In this document: piece after piece, positions 49,623 to 59,097 of the stretch
Layout of the letters: each line of letters opens with the position of its first letter
Numbering within the stretch: position 1 is the first letter of the stretch
DNA from: CAJBVG01 sp943371425
Lineage (GTDB): Bacteria; Bacteroidota; Bacteroidia; Sphingobacteriales; Sphingobacteriaceae
Assembly: GCA_943371425.1 (NCBI GenBank)
Contig: CALRUR010000007.1
Location: 95,467-159,466, forward strand
Direction of reading: 5' to 3'
Length of the DNA stretch: 64,000 nt
Notes under the pieces: model-generated
What the model was told of the DNA's origin: nothing
Seen by the model: only the letters and a program-made list of their open reading frames with translations
Databases searched by the model: none
Made by a program: the position numbers and the translations under genes

Positions 49623-50195
49623 CTATCTATTAATTAATAAAAACACAAACAAATATATCCACAAAATATCAATAAAATGCCAAAAAATAGAAGTTAATTC
49701 CATACGGAATATGTTCTTTACTTGGTTAATTTTACGATAGGCGCCAATAATTGCAGCTAGCATAATGCATAAACCTGCTACTATATGTGCACCGTGTAGA
49801 CCTGATATTACATACACAAAAGATTCGGCTGGGTTGCCCACAAAAAACACTTTATTAGACACCATTTCTTGCCAGCCGTAATACTGACTCACTAAAAATG
49901 CGCCTCCTAATAAAAATGTAATCCATAAACCTATCTTTTGATTGGTGATGTTGAATTTTTTAGCTTGAATAAAAGAGTAGTGCATAGATGCGCTACTTAA
50001 TAATATTAAAACAGTACTGATGTAAAAGATAGAAGGTAAATCGAAAATTTTCCAATTGCCTTCTGCCTGACGAACAATGTATGCACTGGTTAACCCGGCG
50101 AACAGCATTATAGAGCTCAGTACAAATAACCATAGCACGAACTTTACAGGGCGCGGGTTAAATTTATCTTGTTCTATATTCATTGTATTGATCAT
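49623..50195 (-). CDS. Cytochrome c oxidase subunit III-like protein
   Basis: The 190-residue membrane protein shares the subunit III signature (VISGLHGAHIVAGLCIML, FWHFIDILWIYLFVFLL) with about five helices. It is shorter and diverged from the next gene at 48927-49610. It lies 5 bases after ctaB in the cluster, so it is made with the oxidase. Confidence 0.9.
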   Translation of the reverse strand: MINTMNIEQDKFNPRPVKFVLWLFVLSSIMLFAGLTSAYIVRQAEGNWKIFDLPSIFYISTVLILLSSASMHYSFIQAKKFNITNQKIGLWITFLLGGAFLVSQYYGWQEMVSNKVFFVGNPAESFVYVISGLHGAHIVAGLCIMLAAIIGAYRKINQVKNIFRMELTSIFWHFIDILWIYLFVFLLINR

Positions 50196-50200
50196 CTTAC

Positions 50201-51091
50201 TTATAATTTATCTATTAATAAAGTTATTTGAACGATTGGTAAGTATAAGAACGAACCAAACATTAATTCTTTGGCAGCTTTTACGCTGCATTGTCGGTAT
50301 AGTTTTACCGATTGCATAAAGAAAACGAAACCAGCTATTAATGATACGATGGCTAAAGTATTTCCGGCCATGCCAAATTTTAATGGCAACAAGCTCACCG
50401 GAATTAAGATTAGTGTATATAACATTATTTGAAAAGCGCTGCTTTTCGAACGTCCTTCTGATGATGGCATTAAGTACATGCCTGCTCTTTTATAATCTTC
50501 ATCTAAGACCCAAGCTACTGCCCAGAAATGTGGGAACTGCCAAATAAATTGGATAGCGAACATAATACCCGGTTCAAATCCAAATGAATTTGAATAAGCA
50601 ACATACCCTAATAATGGTGGCATTGCTCCGGCTATGGCTCCAACAAATACTGCAATAGAGCTACGAGTTTTTAGCGGTGTATAAATAAATGCATAACATA
50701 TTATAGAAAACAATGCTAATACACCTGTTATAATGTTAAATGAAAATGTTAAAATAGAAATGCCTGCAAGCCCCATAATAATAGCCGCAATAGTACCTTC
50801 TGTTCCGCTCATACGCATGGTAGGCATTGGCCTGTTTTGCGTACGTTTCATTAATTTATCGGTTTCTTTTTCTATTACTTGGTTGAATGCATTTGCAGAA
50901 GCGGTAGTTAAAAAACCTCCCAAAATCATCAACCATAAATCACTCCAAATTAAATTTCCTTTTGCTGCGTAGGCAAAAGTAATGGCCGCAGAAAATACCA
51001 CCAACATGGTTAGGCGCAATTTTAACAATTGCACATAATCCTGAATTTTCAGTGTTAGTGTTGATTTGGTATGTATGTTTTCTGCAATCAC
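50201..51091 (-). CDS. ctaB: Protoheme IX farnesyltransferase (heme O synthase)
   Basis: The 296-residue polytopic enzyme converts heme B to heme O. The prenyl-diphosphate motif NAFNQVIEKETDKLMKRTQN (Asn-Asp type Mg site) and the second site in AWVLDEDYKRAGMYLMP are present. It lies 2 bases after ctaA, so the two heme enzymes are coupled. Confidence 0.95.
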   Translation of the reverse strand: MIAENIHTKSTLTLKIQDYVQLLKLRLTMLVVFSAAITFAYAAKGNLIWSDLWLMILGGFLTTASANAFNQVIEKETDKLMKRTQNRPMPTMRMSGTEGTIAAIIMGLAGISILTFSFNIITGVLALFSIICYAFIYTPLKTRSSIAVFVGAIAGAMPPLLGYVAYSNSFGFEPGIMFAIQFIWQFPHFWAVAWVLDEDYKRAGMYLMPSSEGRSKSSAFQIMLYTLILIPVSLLPLKFGMAGNTLAIVSLIAGFVFFMQSVKLYRQCSVKAAKELMFGSFLYLPIVQITLLIDKL

Positions 51092-51093
51092 AA

Positions 51094-52194
51094 TTAACTA
51101 ATTAAATCGAGTGCTATGTTTCTTTTGTAAATATTGATCATAATGATTTGCATTACTAATGCTCCAACTAATAAAGTAGAAAGCAATAAGTGTACAGGTT
51201 GTAATGCCTGTGGCAAAGCAAAATTTGCTAATATAATTCCTGTAGCTATTTGTATTATTAAAATTAAAACAGCTGCCGATGAAAATCTACGTAATCTTTT
51301 AATGGCTCCAAAGTGTATGCGTATGTACCATGTAGAGTAAATAGTTAATAACACTAAGAGTATAGAAAAACTTCTGTGTAGCTTGTAAATAAAACCGGTA
51401 AGTTCTACCCAAGCTCCTCTGTTGGTTCCTTTCCAAAAGTCGGCATAAAAATCTATGCTTTCTCTTAACTCGGTTCCCCAAACTATTTGCAACATGGTAA
51501 GCACAATGCTTATCCAAGTTACTAAGGAGGCTACTCTTAAATTAGGGATGGATACTTTTACAGATTCTAGGTATTTGTATTTTACAATACTGTAGGTAAA
51601 TATTACCAATCCTAAAATTACGATTGCCAACACCATGTGTACGGTAATGGTCCATGCTAATAAATTTGTAGTAACCACGATGCTTCCGAACCATGCTTGA
51701 AATAAGGTGAGTACCAGAATTACGATGCAGAGTAAAAATACGCGGAGGTGTTGTTTCATCAAAGGTATTGAGTAAATCAACATCAACAACATAAAGAAAC
51801 CGGTAATGGCTCCTATTAATCTGTTTATGTATTCTGTATACGTATTCGCCACGTTAAACTCTTCGGTAGCTTTTATGCTATCGTCGTTTCTAAGTGCAGT
51901 AGCGGTTTCCGTATCGCCTAATTTTTCTAACAAGTTTGCGAAGCGTTCATTTTTATGTAGTCTCTTCTCGAGGTATTGTTCGCGATAATTTTCTGGGAGC
52001 TGAGAAACCTCAGTTGGTGGTACCCATTGATCAAAACATTTTGGCCAATCTGGGCAACCCATCCCCGAACCAGTACTTCGAACAATACCGCCGGCAAGAA
52101 TTAAAAGAAACAAAGAACAAATTGTTATAAAACTGATTCTTATGAATCGTTTTTCATTTTTATTATAATCCGATCGATATGAACTAAAATTCAT
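51094..52194 (-). CDS. ctaA: Heme A synthase (COX15/CtaA family)
   Basis: The 366-residue membrane enzyme oxidises heme O to heme A. It shows the CtaA pattern GGIVRSTGSGMGCPDWPKC, EYINRLIGAI, TITVHMVLAIVIL, LHRSFSILLVLL and PVHLLLSTLLVGALV, with eight helices and the four heme-ligand histidines. The Cys-containing loop after the first helix is retained. Confidence 0.94.
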   Translation of the reverse strand: MNFSSYRSDYNKNEKRFIRISFITICSLFLLILAGGIVRSTGSGMGCPDWPKCFDQWVPPTEVSQLPENYREQYLEKRLHKNERFANLLEKLGDTETATALRNDDSIKATEEFNVANTYTEYINRLIGAITGFFMLLMLIYSIPLMKQHLRVFLLCIVILVLTLFQAWFGSIVVTTNLLAWTITVHMVLAIVILGLVIFTYSIVKYKYLESVKVSIPNLRVASLVTWISIVLTMLQIVWGTELRESIDFYADFWKGTNRGAWVELTGFIYKLHRSFSILLVLLTIYSTWYIRIHFGAIKRLRRFSSAAVLILIIQIATGIILANFALPQALQPVHLLLSTLLVGALVMQIIMINIYKRNIALDLIS

Positions 52195-52204
52195 CGATCT
52201 AAAA

Positions 52205-54067
52205 TTAATTTACTTTTTCTTCAGCTGCTTTTTTCGCATCCGACTCATCATGAATACCAAAATCCATTGGTAAGTTAGATGAAATCGTTTGTGAGAACGG
52301 AGTTGTTTGAGGGATGAAATCCTCTTCGGCTCCTGGCTTACTGTAATCATATGGCCATCTGTACACAGAAGGAATTTCTCCTGGCCAGTTTCCGTGCATA
52401 TGTTCTACTGGTGCTGTCCACTCTAAAGTATTCGATTTCCAAGGGTTTTGCGTAGCTTTTTCTCCTTTAAATATACTTCTGAAGAAGTTGTATAAGAAGA
52501 TGAACTGTGCAATAGAACCTAAGATTGCTGAGATACTGATGAATTTATTTACTGCTAACCACTCGTTCATAAACTCAAAGCTTGTAAATGCATAGTATCT
52601 ACGTGGTACACCATCTAAACCGATGAAGTGCATTGGGAAGAATACGCAATATACTGCGATGAAAGTTAACCAGAAGTGGAAGTATCCTAAACGCTGATCC
52701 ATCATGCGGCCGAACATTTTCGGATACCAATGGTAAATACCGGCGAACATACCGAACATTGCCGAACTACCCATTACAATATGGAAATGGGCAACTACGA
52801 AATACGTATCGTGTAAGTTAATATCTAAAGATGCATTACCTAAGAAAATACCTGTTAAACCTCCTGAGATAAACAATGATACTAGACCAATTGAGAACAT
52901 CATGGCTGGAGTAAACTGTATATTACCTTTCCAAAGTGTTGCTAAGTAGTTAAAGGTTTTTACTGCTGATGGTACCGCGATGATAAGCGTGGTAAACATG
53001 AACACCGAACCTAGGAACGGATTCATACCGGTTACAAACATATGGTGACCCCATACGATGAACGATAAGAATGCGATACCAATTAAAGAGATGATCATGG
53101 CACGGTATCCGAAAATAGGTTTACGTGCGTTTGTTGCGATGATCTCTGAAGTGATACCCAATGCTGGCATGATGATGATGTAAACCTCTGGGTGACCTAA
53201 GAACCAGAATAAATGCTGGAACAATACTGGCGAACCTCCGTGGTTTGGTAATGCTTCTCCTCCAATATAAATATCAGATAAGTAGAAACTAGTACCGAAA
53301 CTTCTATCAAAAATTAATAATAATACTCCTGCCAATAATACCGGGAATGATAATACACCCAATACTGCCGTTAAGAAAAACGCCCATATTGTTAATGGCA
53401 TTTTTGTCATCGACATACCTTTGGTACGCATGTTTAATACTGTACTGATGTAGTTAATACCACCCATTAAAGAAGAGGCTACGAATAAACTCATGGATAT
53501 TAACCAAAGGGTCATACCAAGGCCAGAGCCTGGCATTGCTTTCGGTATTGCCGATAGTGGAGGGTAAATTGTCCACCCACCTGCTGCAGGACCAGTTTCA
53601 ACCATTAATGAAGCTGTCATTACCACACTTGCCATAAAGAAGAACCAGTATGATAACATGTTTAAGAATGGCGAAGCCATGTCTCTTGCACCTACTTGTA
53701 ATGGAATTAAGAGGTTACTAAAAGTACCGCTTAAGCCGGCTGTTAATACAAAGAATACCATGATGGTACCGTGTATAGTAACCATCGACATATAGAACGA
53801 AGGATCTATACGACCGTCTTTCGCCCATTTACCTAAAATTCTTTCTAAGAATGGAAACGATTCGTCTGGCCATCCTAATTGAATACGAAACAATACAGAT
53901 AGTACCATTCCAATAATTGCCATGATAATACCTGTAATCAGGAATTGCTTAGCAATCATCTTGTGGTCCATACTGAAAACGTACTTCGACCAGAACGTCT
54001 CAGGGTGATGTTCGTGGTGATCTGCATGTGCATGCACGTCAGTGTGGTCTAAAGCTTGAGTTGACAT
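52205..54067 (-). CDS. ctaD: Cytochrome c oxidase subunit I
   Basis: The 620-residue catalytic subunit has about 12 helices and the heme-copper ligands. The Tyr-His cross-link site is in WFLGHPEVYIIIMPALG (A-family type), with GHHMFVTGMNP (CuB histidines) and HDTYFVVAHFHIVMGSS (heme ligands). A His-rich N-terminus (HTDVHAHADHHEHH) precedes the first helix. It forms the oxidase with ctaC upstream. Confidence 0.98.
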   Translation of the reverse strand: MSTQALDHTDVHAHADHHEHHPETFWSKYVFSMDHKMIAKQFLITGIIMAIIGMVLSVLFRIQLGWPDESFPFLERILGKWAKDGRIDPSFYMSMVTIHGTIMVFFVLTAGLSGTFSNLLIPLQVGARDMASPFLNMLSYWFFFMASVVMTASLMVETGPAAGGWTIYPPLSAIPKAMPGSGLGMTLWLISMSLFVASSLMGGINYISTVLNMRTKGMSMTKMPLTIWAFFLTAVLGVLSFPVLLAGVLLLIFDRSFGTSFYLSDIYIGGEALPNHGGSPVLFQHLFWFLGHPEVYIIIMPALGITSEIIATNARKPIFGYRAMIISLIGIAFLSFIVWGHHMFVTGMNPFLGSVFMFTTLIIAVPSAVKTFNYLATLWKGNIQFTPAMMFSIGLVSLFISGGLTGIFLGNASLDINLHDTYFVVAHFHIVMGSSAMFGMFAGIYHWYPKMFGRMMDQRLGYFHFWLTFIAVYCVFFPMHFIGLDGVPRRYYAFTSFEFMNEWLAVNKFISISAILGSIAQFIFLYNFFRSIFKGEKATQNPWKSNTLEWTAPVEHMHGNWPGEIPSVYRWPYDYSKPGAEEDFIPQTTPFSQTISSNLPMDFGIHDESDAKKAAEEKVN

Positions 54068-54091
54068 ATATTTCTAAACTTTTTTTTCTAA

Positions 54092-55255
54092 TTAATTCAA
54101 TGCTAATTTTTTTGCTTCTTCGGCGTTCATTCTCGCCACCTCTGCTTCTGTAATTTGCTTAGCAGTTTCTTCCGTGTAATATGGTTTTTGTGTTGCTAAC
54201 CATTCTTTGTATTCTTTTTCTTCTACTACTACAATTTTCATTTGCATGTTGTAGTGAGCAGATCCACAAATTTTAGCACATAATAAAATGTAATCGAATT
54301 TAGGATCGCTAATTTTCTCACGCATTTGCGCAGTAGTTAAGCGAGGAGTAAACCAGAAGTATGTTGGCATGCCCGGTACGCAGTTCATTTGTGCGCGGAA
54401 GTGTGGCATGTAAGCAGAGTGAATAACATCTCTTGCTCCGAAAATAAATGAAACTGGTTTGTTTACTGGCAAGTAAATTTCGCGAGTAAAATAATCGTCT
54501 TTTGCAGATGCATCGTTAAAGTTTACACCTGTTTCGTTTACATCGTTTACTAATTTAAATGCTTTTGTTCCTAACTTCTTATCTTCACCAGGGTAACGAA
54601 CAATCCATCCGAATTGTTTAGCTGTTACGTCTAAAGTTAATGCTTCTACCGGTGCCGGTTTTGTAATGTTAGTCCATGTTTTCCATCCACCAATTACTAA
54701 TACCGCTAAAACTATTGCAGGAATTAATGTCCAGTATAATTCTAACTTATCATTATGTGGGTAGAAAAATGCTTTACTCTCTCCAGTGCTCTTGTATTTG
54801 TAAGAGAAGTAGAACAATAAAATATGTGTTAATACAAATACGATACCTGTAACAATTAAAGTAATGTTGAACAAGTTATCTGTTAATATACCGTGCTCTG
54901 ATGCCGACTCTGGTAGGAGCTGGCGGCCGTGTACATTAAATTCCCATCCAATGGCAGCGAAGAAACCGATACCGAATAATAAGAAAACGAAACCGTTTAT
55001 TTTATTCCATTTGGTTTTAACTTCTTTACCATTTAATGTTTGCGTTAATTCTAATGCTTTTATTGTTTTGTTGATAACACTGAATACAAGTACTGCAGCC
55101 ACTAACAACAATGAATAAAACCAAAAATCAATGCTAAGTTCTTTCGGACCTTCAGAATCTTGAGCAAAGGCAGTGCTTGTACTAAGCGTAACTACTGCTA
55201 ATGCTAAAAGTGCTTTAAGGTTCAATTTCATTTTTGATATTATAGAGTATTTCAT
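54092..55255 (-). CDS. ctaC: Cytochrome c oxidase subunit II
   Basis: The 387-residue protein has a signal peptide, two transmembrane helices and a cupredoxin domain with the CuA ligands in CAKICGSAHYNM and HSAYMPHFRAQM. No fused cytochrome c is visible, so it accepts electrons from a separate carrier or directly from complex III. A start at 55231 (MKLNLKALLAL) gives a more typical signal and is a good alternative. Confidence 0.95.
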   Translation of the reverse strand: MKYSIISKMKLNLKALLALAVVTLSTSTAFAQDSEGPKELSIDFWFYSLLLVAAVLVFSVINKTIKALELTQTLNGKEVKTKWNKINGFVFLLFGIGFFAAIGWEFNVHGRQLLPESASEHGILTDNLFNITLIVTGIVFVLTHILLFYFSYKYKSTGESKAFFYPHNDKLELYWTLIPAIVLAVLVIGGWKTWTNITKPAPVEALTLDVTAKQFGWIVRYPGEDKKLGTKAFKLVNDVNETGVNFNDASAKDDYFTREIYLPVNKPVSFIFGARDVIHSAYMPHFRAQMNCVPGMPTYFWFTPRLTTAQMREKISDPKFDYILLCAKICGSAHYNMQMKIVVVEEKEYKEWLATQKPYYTEETAKQITEAEVARMNAEEAKKLALN

Positions 55256-55267
55256 AAAATAATTTTC

Positions 55268-56476
55268 TTATATCTCGTGATGTAAACTTTCTTCTAAGTA
55301 AGGGTGGTTCTTAGGAACTAATGCTGCCTTGCTAAGTGCAGATAACATTATCCACATAAATAAACCTATAAATCCTGCAGTAGTACCGAACTCAATAATT
55401 CCGAAACCGAAGTGTTCACCCACTGTACCTGGCATAATCATCATATAATAATCTAACCAATGGCCAGCAAGAATTACGATGGTAACAATTTTCATTGTTT
55501 TGAAATTACGTTTTGCATCACGTGTCATTAATATTAACACCGGTGCTACGAAATTGATGATGATGTTTAACCAAAAGAAAAACAAGTACCCATTATCCCA
55601 TCTCTTTCTGAAGTACACTGTTTCTTCTGGTAAGTTCGCGTAGTAAATTAACAAGAACTGAGAGAACCAAACGTATGTCCAGAAAATAGAGAATGCAAAT
55701 ATAAATTTACCTAAATCGTGTAAGTGCGAATCGTTTACCCACTGGAAGTATCCTTTTTCGCGAAGTAAAATTAAGGTTAAGGTAATTGCAGATAATCCGC
55801 TTACCCAAAGTGCTGCAAAGTTATACCAAGCAAACATGGTAGAGAACCAATGTGCTTCTAAACTCATTATTACTTCAAACGCAAATACTGCAGAACTAAA
55901 TCCGAATATTACTAAGAAAATTGCTGAGAACTTAATGCTCTTATCGTGCATTTTTATTCCAGAAAGTTGATCTTCTTTAATTGAGTAACTACGTAACATT
56001 CTTTGGAAGATTGTCCATATTACTAAAAAGCCGATGATGCTACCTACAAAGGTAGGGATGTTTAACAATGCACTTTTACCTGCAATTAATTTATCATATT
56101 TAGGTGAGTCTGGATTTACTAAATCTGGATCTGCCCAATGGTGATATAAGTTATGCGTAAATAAACCTGCAACTATTACAATTACTAAAATTGCGCCAGC
56201 CCAAGGTAATACTGCTGAGAAAGCAGATGGGATGCGGATTAAGGAAGTAGACCAACCTGCATTCGCTACGTATTGAATTGCTACGAAGAACAATCCTGCC
56301 ATACACAAACCTGTGATGTAGTAACTGTTTAGTAACAAGTTCGCAAATGTGCGCTCTGCATGTCCGGAGAAAAATCCATATCCTACAGACAATATTCCTA
56401 TTGCCAATAGAATCATTGCCCAGCGTTTAGCGCCGGCTGATATTTCATATTTCTGATTTAAATCGAAGTTTGCCAT
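55268..56476 (-). CDS. actF: Alternative complex III subunit ActF
   Basis: The 402-residue polytopic protein has about ten helices and matches the ActF quinol:cytochrome c oxidoreductase subunit (NLYHHWADPDLVNPDSPKYD, SLEAHWFSTMFAWYNFAALW, FQWVNDSHLHDLGKFIFAFS). It is related to ActC/NrfD but diverged. It lies between actE and ctaC in the expected position. Confidence 0.92.
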   Translation of the reverse strand: MANFDLNQKYEISAGAKRWAMILLAIGILSVGYGFFSGHAERTFANLLLNSYYITGLCMAGLFFVAIQYVANAGWSTSLIRIPSAFSAVLPWAGAILVIVIVAGLFTHNLYHHWADPDLVNPDSPKYDKLIAGKSALLNIPTFVGSIIGFLVIWTIFQRMLRSYSIKEDQLSGIKMHDKSIKFSAIFLVIFGFSSAVFAFEVIMSLEAHWFSTMFAWYNFAALWVSGLSAITLTLILLREKGYFQWVNDSHLHDLGKFIFAFSIFWTYVWFSQFLLIYYANLPEETVYFRKRWDNGYLFFFWLNIIINFVAPVLILMTRDAKRNFKTMKIVTIVILAGHWLDYYMMIMPGTVGEHFGFGIIEFGTTAGFIGLFMWIMLSALSKAALVPKNHPYLEESLHHEI

Positions 56477-56494
56477 TATGATCTGCTTTCTTGA

Positions 56495-57085
56495 TTATTG
56501 TACATTCTGTAATTGGTGAACATAAAGAACAATTTTCCAACGTTCTTCTGAAGTAATTTGTGAAGCGTGTGGGCCCATTAAATTTACTCCGTAGGTAATA
56601 GTGTGGTAAATTTTACCGTCTGTTAAATCTTTCATCGCTCCGCCTCTAGAAGAGGTTCCGGTAGAGTATGATGGCGGCGGCGGGAATTTACCTGATGCAA
56701 CTATTGCTCCATCGCCTTTACCTTGTGCACCGTGGCAGTGTGAGCAAAAGTTTGTATATAACTTTTGGCCTTCGGCAAGTAAGGTTGTATCGTTAGCAAA
56801 AGGATTTACTAACTCTGCACTTGCTTTTGTGTAACCATCAATATTATTATCATACGCAAATTTAGTGAAGCCAACTGGTACAGTTCCTGAAACAGGTGTT
56901 TGTGCCGTTTGACCGTTTTTAAATTGCTCATTTTTTTGATCAGGGTTGTATGCAATTGGATGATACATATTTGGAGCATACTCGTATCCTGGATTCTCTT
57001 TGCTATGGTAGCATGACGATAGTGAGCCAACTACTAAAGCAGCCACTAGAGCGAATGAAAGGATCTTGATATTATTCTTCATCAT
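56495..57085 (-). CDS. actE: Alternative complex III subunit ActE (mono-heme cytochrome c)
   Basis: The 196-residue lipoprotein (SLSSC, Cys24) has a single heme c site in CSHCHGAQGKGDG and a distal Met in GVNLMGPH. It should carry electrons from ActA to the oxidase on the periplasmic side. Its start overlaps the end of actD by 11-14 bases, indicating translational coupling. Confidence 0.93.
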   Translation of the reverse strand: MMKNNIKILSFALVAALVVGSLSSCYHSKENPGYEYAPNMYHPIAYNPDQKNEQFKNGQTAQTPVSGTVPVGFTKFAYDNNIDGYTKASAELVNPFANDTTLLAEGQKLYTNFCSHCHGAQGKGDGAIVASGKFPPPPSYSTGTSSRGGAMKDLTDGKIYHTITYGVNLMGPHASQITSEERWKIVLYVHQLQNVQ

Positions 57086-57611
57086 AGCTAATGTATTTTC
57101 TTTCGTTATGTTTTATTTCAACAGCACCTGCTTCTTTTAACAAAGCATCTACCGAATTAATATCATTTGTTTTAGCATCAATAGCTACCACGAATCTATC
57201 GTCTGTTGCGCGTAAATCCATTACTCTTGGAGCTCTTCCTGGGAATAAGTGGTTTGCATAAAAGAAGGTAAACACCATGCCGTATGCACAAAACAATACG
57301 GTTAACTCAAACATTACCGGAATAAAATCTGGGAATGCAAATGCTGGTTTACCACCAATATTCATTGGCCAATCTACCACCAACATGTAATACACCATGG
57401 TGAAAGCTGTAATGGTACCTGTAATACCAAACAAGAATGCAGCAATTGGTAAACGTGAACGTTTGATGCCTAATTTATTTTCGATTCCGTGGATCGGGAA
57501 TGGGGTGAACACATCGTGTATTTTGATGTTGCTCGCTTGCAATTTATCGATCCCGTTCATTAAAACTTCCGGATCGTCAAAATGTCCTAAAATATATTTA
57601 ATGTTACTCAT
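57072..57611 (-). CDS. actD: Alternative complex III subunit ActD (DUF3341)
   Basis: From the ATG at 57611 the protein has 179 residues with the DUF3341 pattern: ILGHFDDPEVLMNGIDKLQ, DVFTPFPIHGIEN, two helices around GITGTITAFTMVYYMLV and VMFELTVLFCAYGMVF, and DRFVVAIDA. An upstream start at 57647 is inside actC and is rejected. Its first codons overlap the actC end by 8 bases. Confidence 0.93.
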   Translation of the reverse strand: MSNIKYILGHFDDPEVLMNGIDKLQASNIKIHDVFTPFPIHGIENKLGIKRSRLPIAAFLFGITGTITAFTMVYYMLVVDWPMNIGGKPAFAFPDFIPVMFELTVLFCAYGMVFTFFYANHLFPGRAPRVMDLRATDDRFVVAIDAKTNDINSVDALLKEAGAVEIKHNERKYISYDEE

Positions 57612-59073
57612 CTTTCTTTTCGTTCTTGATGGTTGCTGTTGTTGCAATAACTATACTATTTTCAAAACCTGCAGGTACATGTGCATGTCCTTCTTTTATC
57701 ATCTTACGTTTAGATTGCTCAGAAGATCCTTTCAACAATAATTTCACCTCTGCCATTGCAATTGCTGGTAATACTCGTAAGAACAATAAGAATAAAGTAA
57801 AGAATAAACCTAATGAACCTATGAAGATTGCCACGTCTACCCATGTAGGATAGAACATTGCCCAACTTGATGGTAAGTAATCTCTGTGTAATGAAGTAAC
57901 GATAATTACGAAACGCTCGAACCACATACCGATGTTAACGAAGATTGATAAAACCCAAGAAGCAACGATGCTTGTTCTGATTTTTTTGAACCAGAAAAGT
58001 TGTGGTGAAATTACGTTACAAGTAATCATCGACCAGTATGCCCACCAGTATGGACCAGTAGCACGGTTAATAAATGCGTATTGTTCGTACTCAACACCCG
58101 AGTACCAAGCAATGAAAAACTCAGTTCCGTATGCAACCCCTACGATAGATCCTGTAAGGATGATGATTTTATTCATCGACTCGATGTGAGCCATCGTAAT
58201 GTAGTTTTCGAAGTTTAATACTTTACGTGCAATTAATAATAAGGTTTGTACCATCGCAAAACCCGAGAAGATCGCTCCTGCCACAAAGTATGGAGGGAAG
58301 ATGGTAGTGTGCCATCCTGGTATTACCGAGGTAGCAAAGTCGAAGGATACGATTGTATGTACCGAAAGTACCAGTGGTGTAGATACACCCGCTAATATTA
58401 ACGATACGGTTTCAAAACGTTGCCAAGATTTTACTGATCCGTTCCATCCGAAAGATAAAACTGAATATATTCTTCTGCGTAAGCCTTGAGCTCTGTCTCG
58501 TATAGTTGCAATGTCTGGTAATAAACCTGTGTACCAAAATACTAATGATACAGAGAAGTATGTTGAGATCGCGAATACGTCCCATACCAACGGTGAGTTA
58601 AAGTTCACCCATAAAGAACCGAATTGGTTCGGTAATGGTAAAGGCCAGTATGCTACCCATGGGCGACCCATGTGAGCTACAATGAACGATGCCGCACAAA
58701 TAACGGCGAAGATCGTCATCGCTTCTGCTGATCTGTTAATTGAGTTTCTCCAGTTCTGACGGAACAAAAGTAAGATTGCTGAGATTAAGGTACCCGCGTG
58801 ACCGATACCTACCCACCAAACGAAGTTGGTGATGTCCCATGCCCAACCTACAGTTTTGTTCAATCCCCAGGCTCCAATACCTGTCCAGAATGTGTAACCT
58901 ACCGCAATTAACCATAAGATTAATCCTAGTACGGCTACGGTGAACCCCATCCACCAAGCTCTGCTTGGCATTCTTTCTACTGGTGCACAAACATCTTCCG
59001 TAATTTTATTATAGGTGATGTCTGTTCCCGTAATTAACGGTTCTCTTATTATTGATTCGTGATGTGATGACAT
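57604..59073 (-). CDS. actC: Alternative complex III subunit ActC (NrfD/PsrC family)
   Basis: The 489-residue polytopic protein has about ten helices and is the main quinol-oxidising membrane subunit (NFVWWVGIGHAGTLISAILLLFRQNWRNSINR, AHMGRPW, FFIAWYSGVEYEQ). It should bind quinol near the iron-sulphur arm of ActB. It follows actB by 24 bases. Confidence 0.95.
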   Translation of the reverse strand: MSSHHESIIREPLITGTDITYNKITEDVCAPVERMPSRAWWMGFTVAVLGLILWLIAVGYTFWTGIGAWGLNKTVGWAWDITNFVWWVGIGHAGTLISAILLLFRQNWRNSINRSAEAMTIFAVICAASFIVAHMGRPWVAYWPLPLPNQFGSLWVNFNSPLVWDVFAISTYFSVSLVFWYTGLLPDIATIRDRAQGLRRRIYSVLSFGWNGSVKSWQRFETVSLILAGVSTPLVLSVHTIVSFDFATSVIPGWHTTIFPPYFVAGAIFSGFAMVQTLLLIARKVLNFENYITMAHIESMNKIIILTGSIVGVAYGTEFFIAWYSGVEYEQYAFINRATGPYWWAYWSMITCNVISPQLFWFKKIRTSIVASWVLSIFVNIGMWFERFVIIVTSLHRDYLPSSWAMFYPTWVDVAIFIGSLGLFFTLFLLFLRVLPAIAMAEVKLLLKGSSEQSKRKMIKEGHAHVPAGFENSIVIATTATIKNEKKDE

Positions 59074-59097
59074 ACGATTTGGTTTTATTCTTAATTA

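Noticed and set aside
49623..50195. Duplicated subunit III as a recent duplication
   Set aside because: The two proteins are strongly diverged and the paired arrangement is common in Bacteroidota oxidase clusters.
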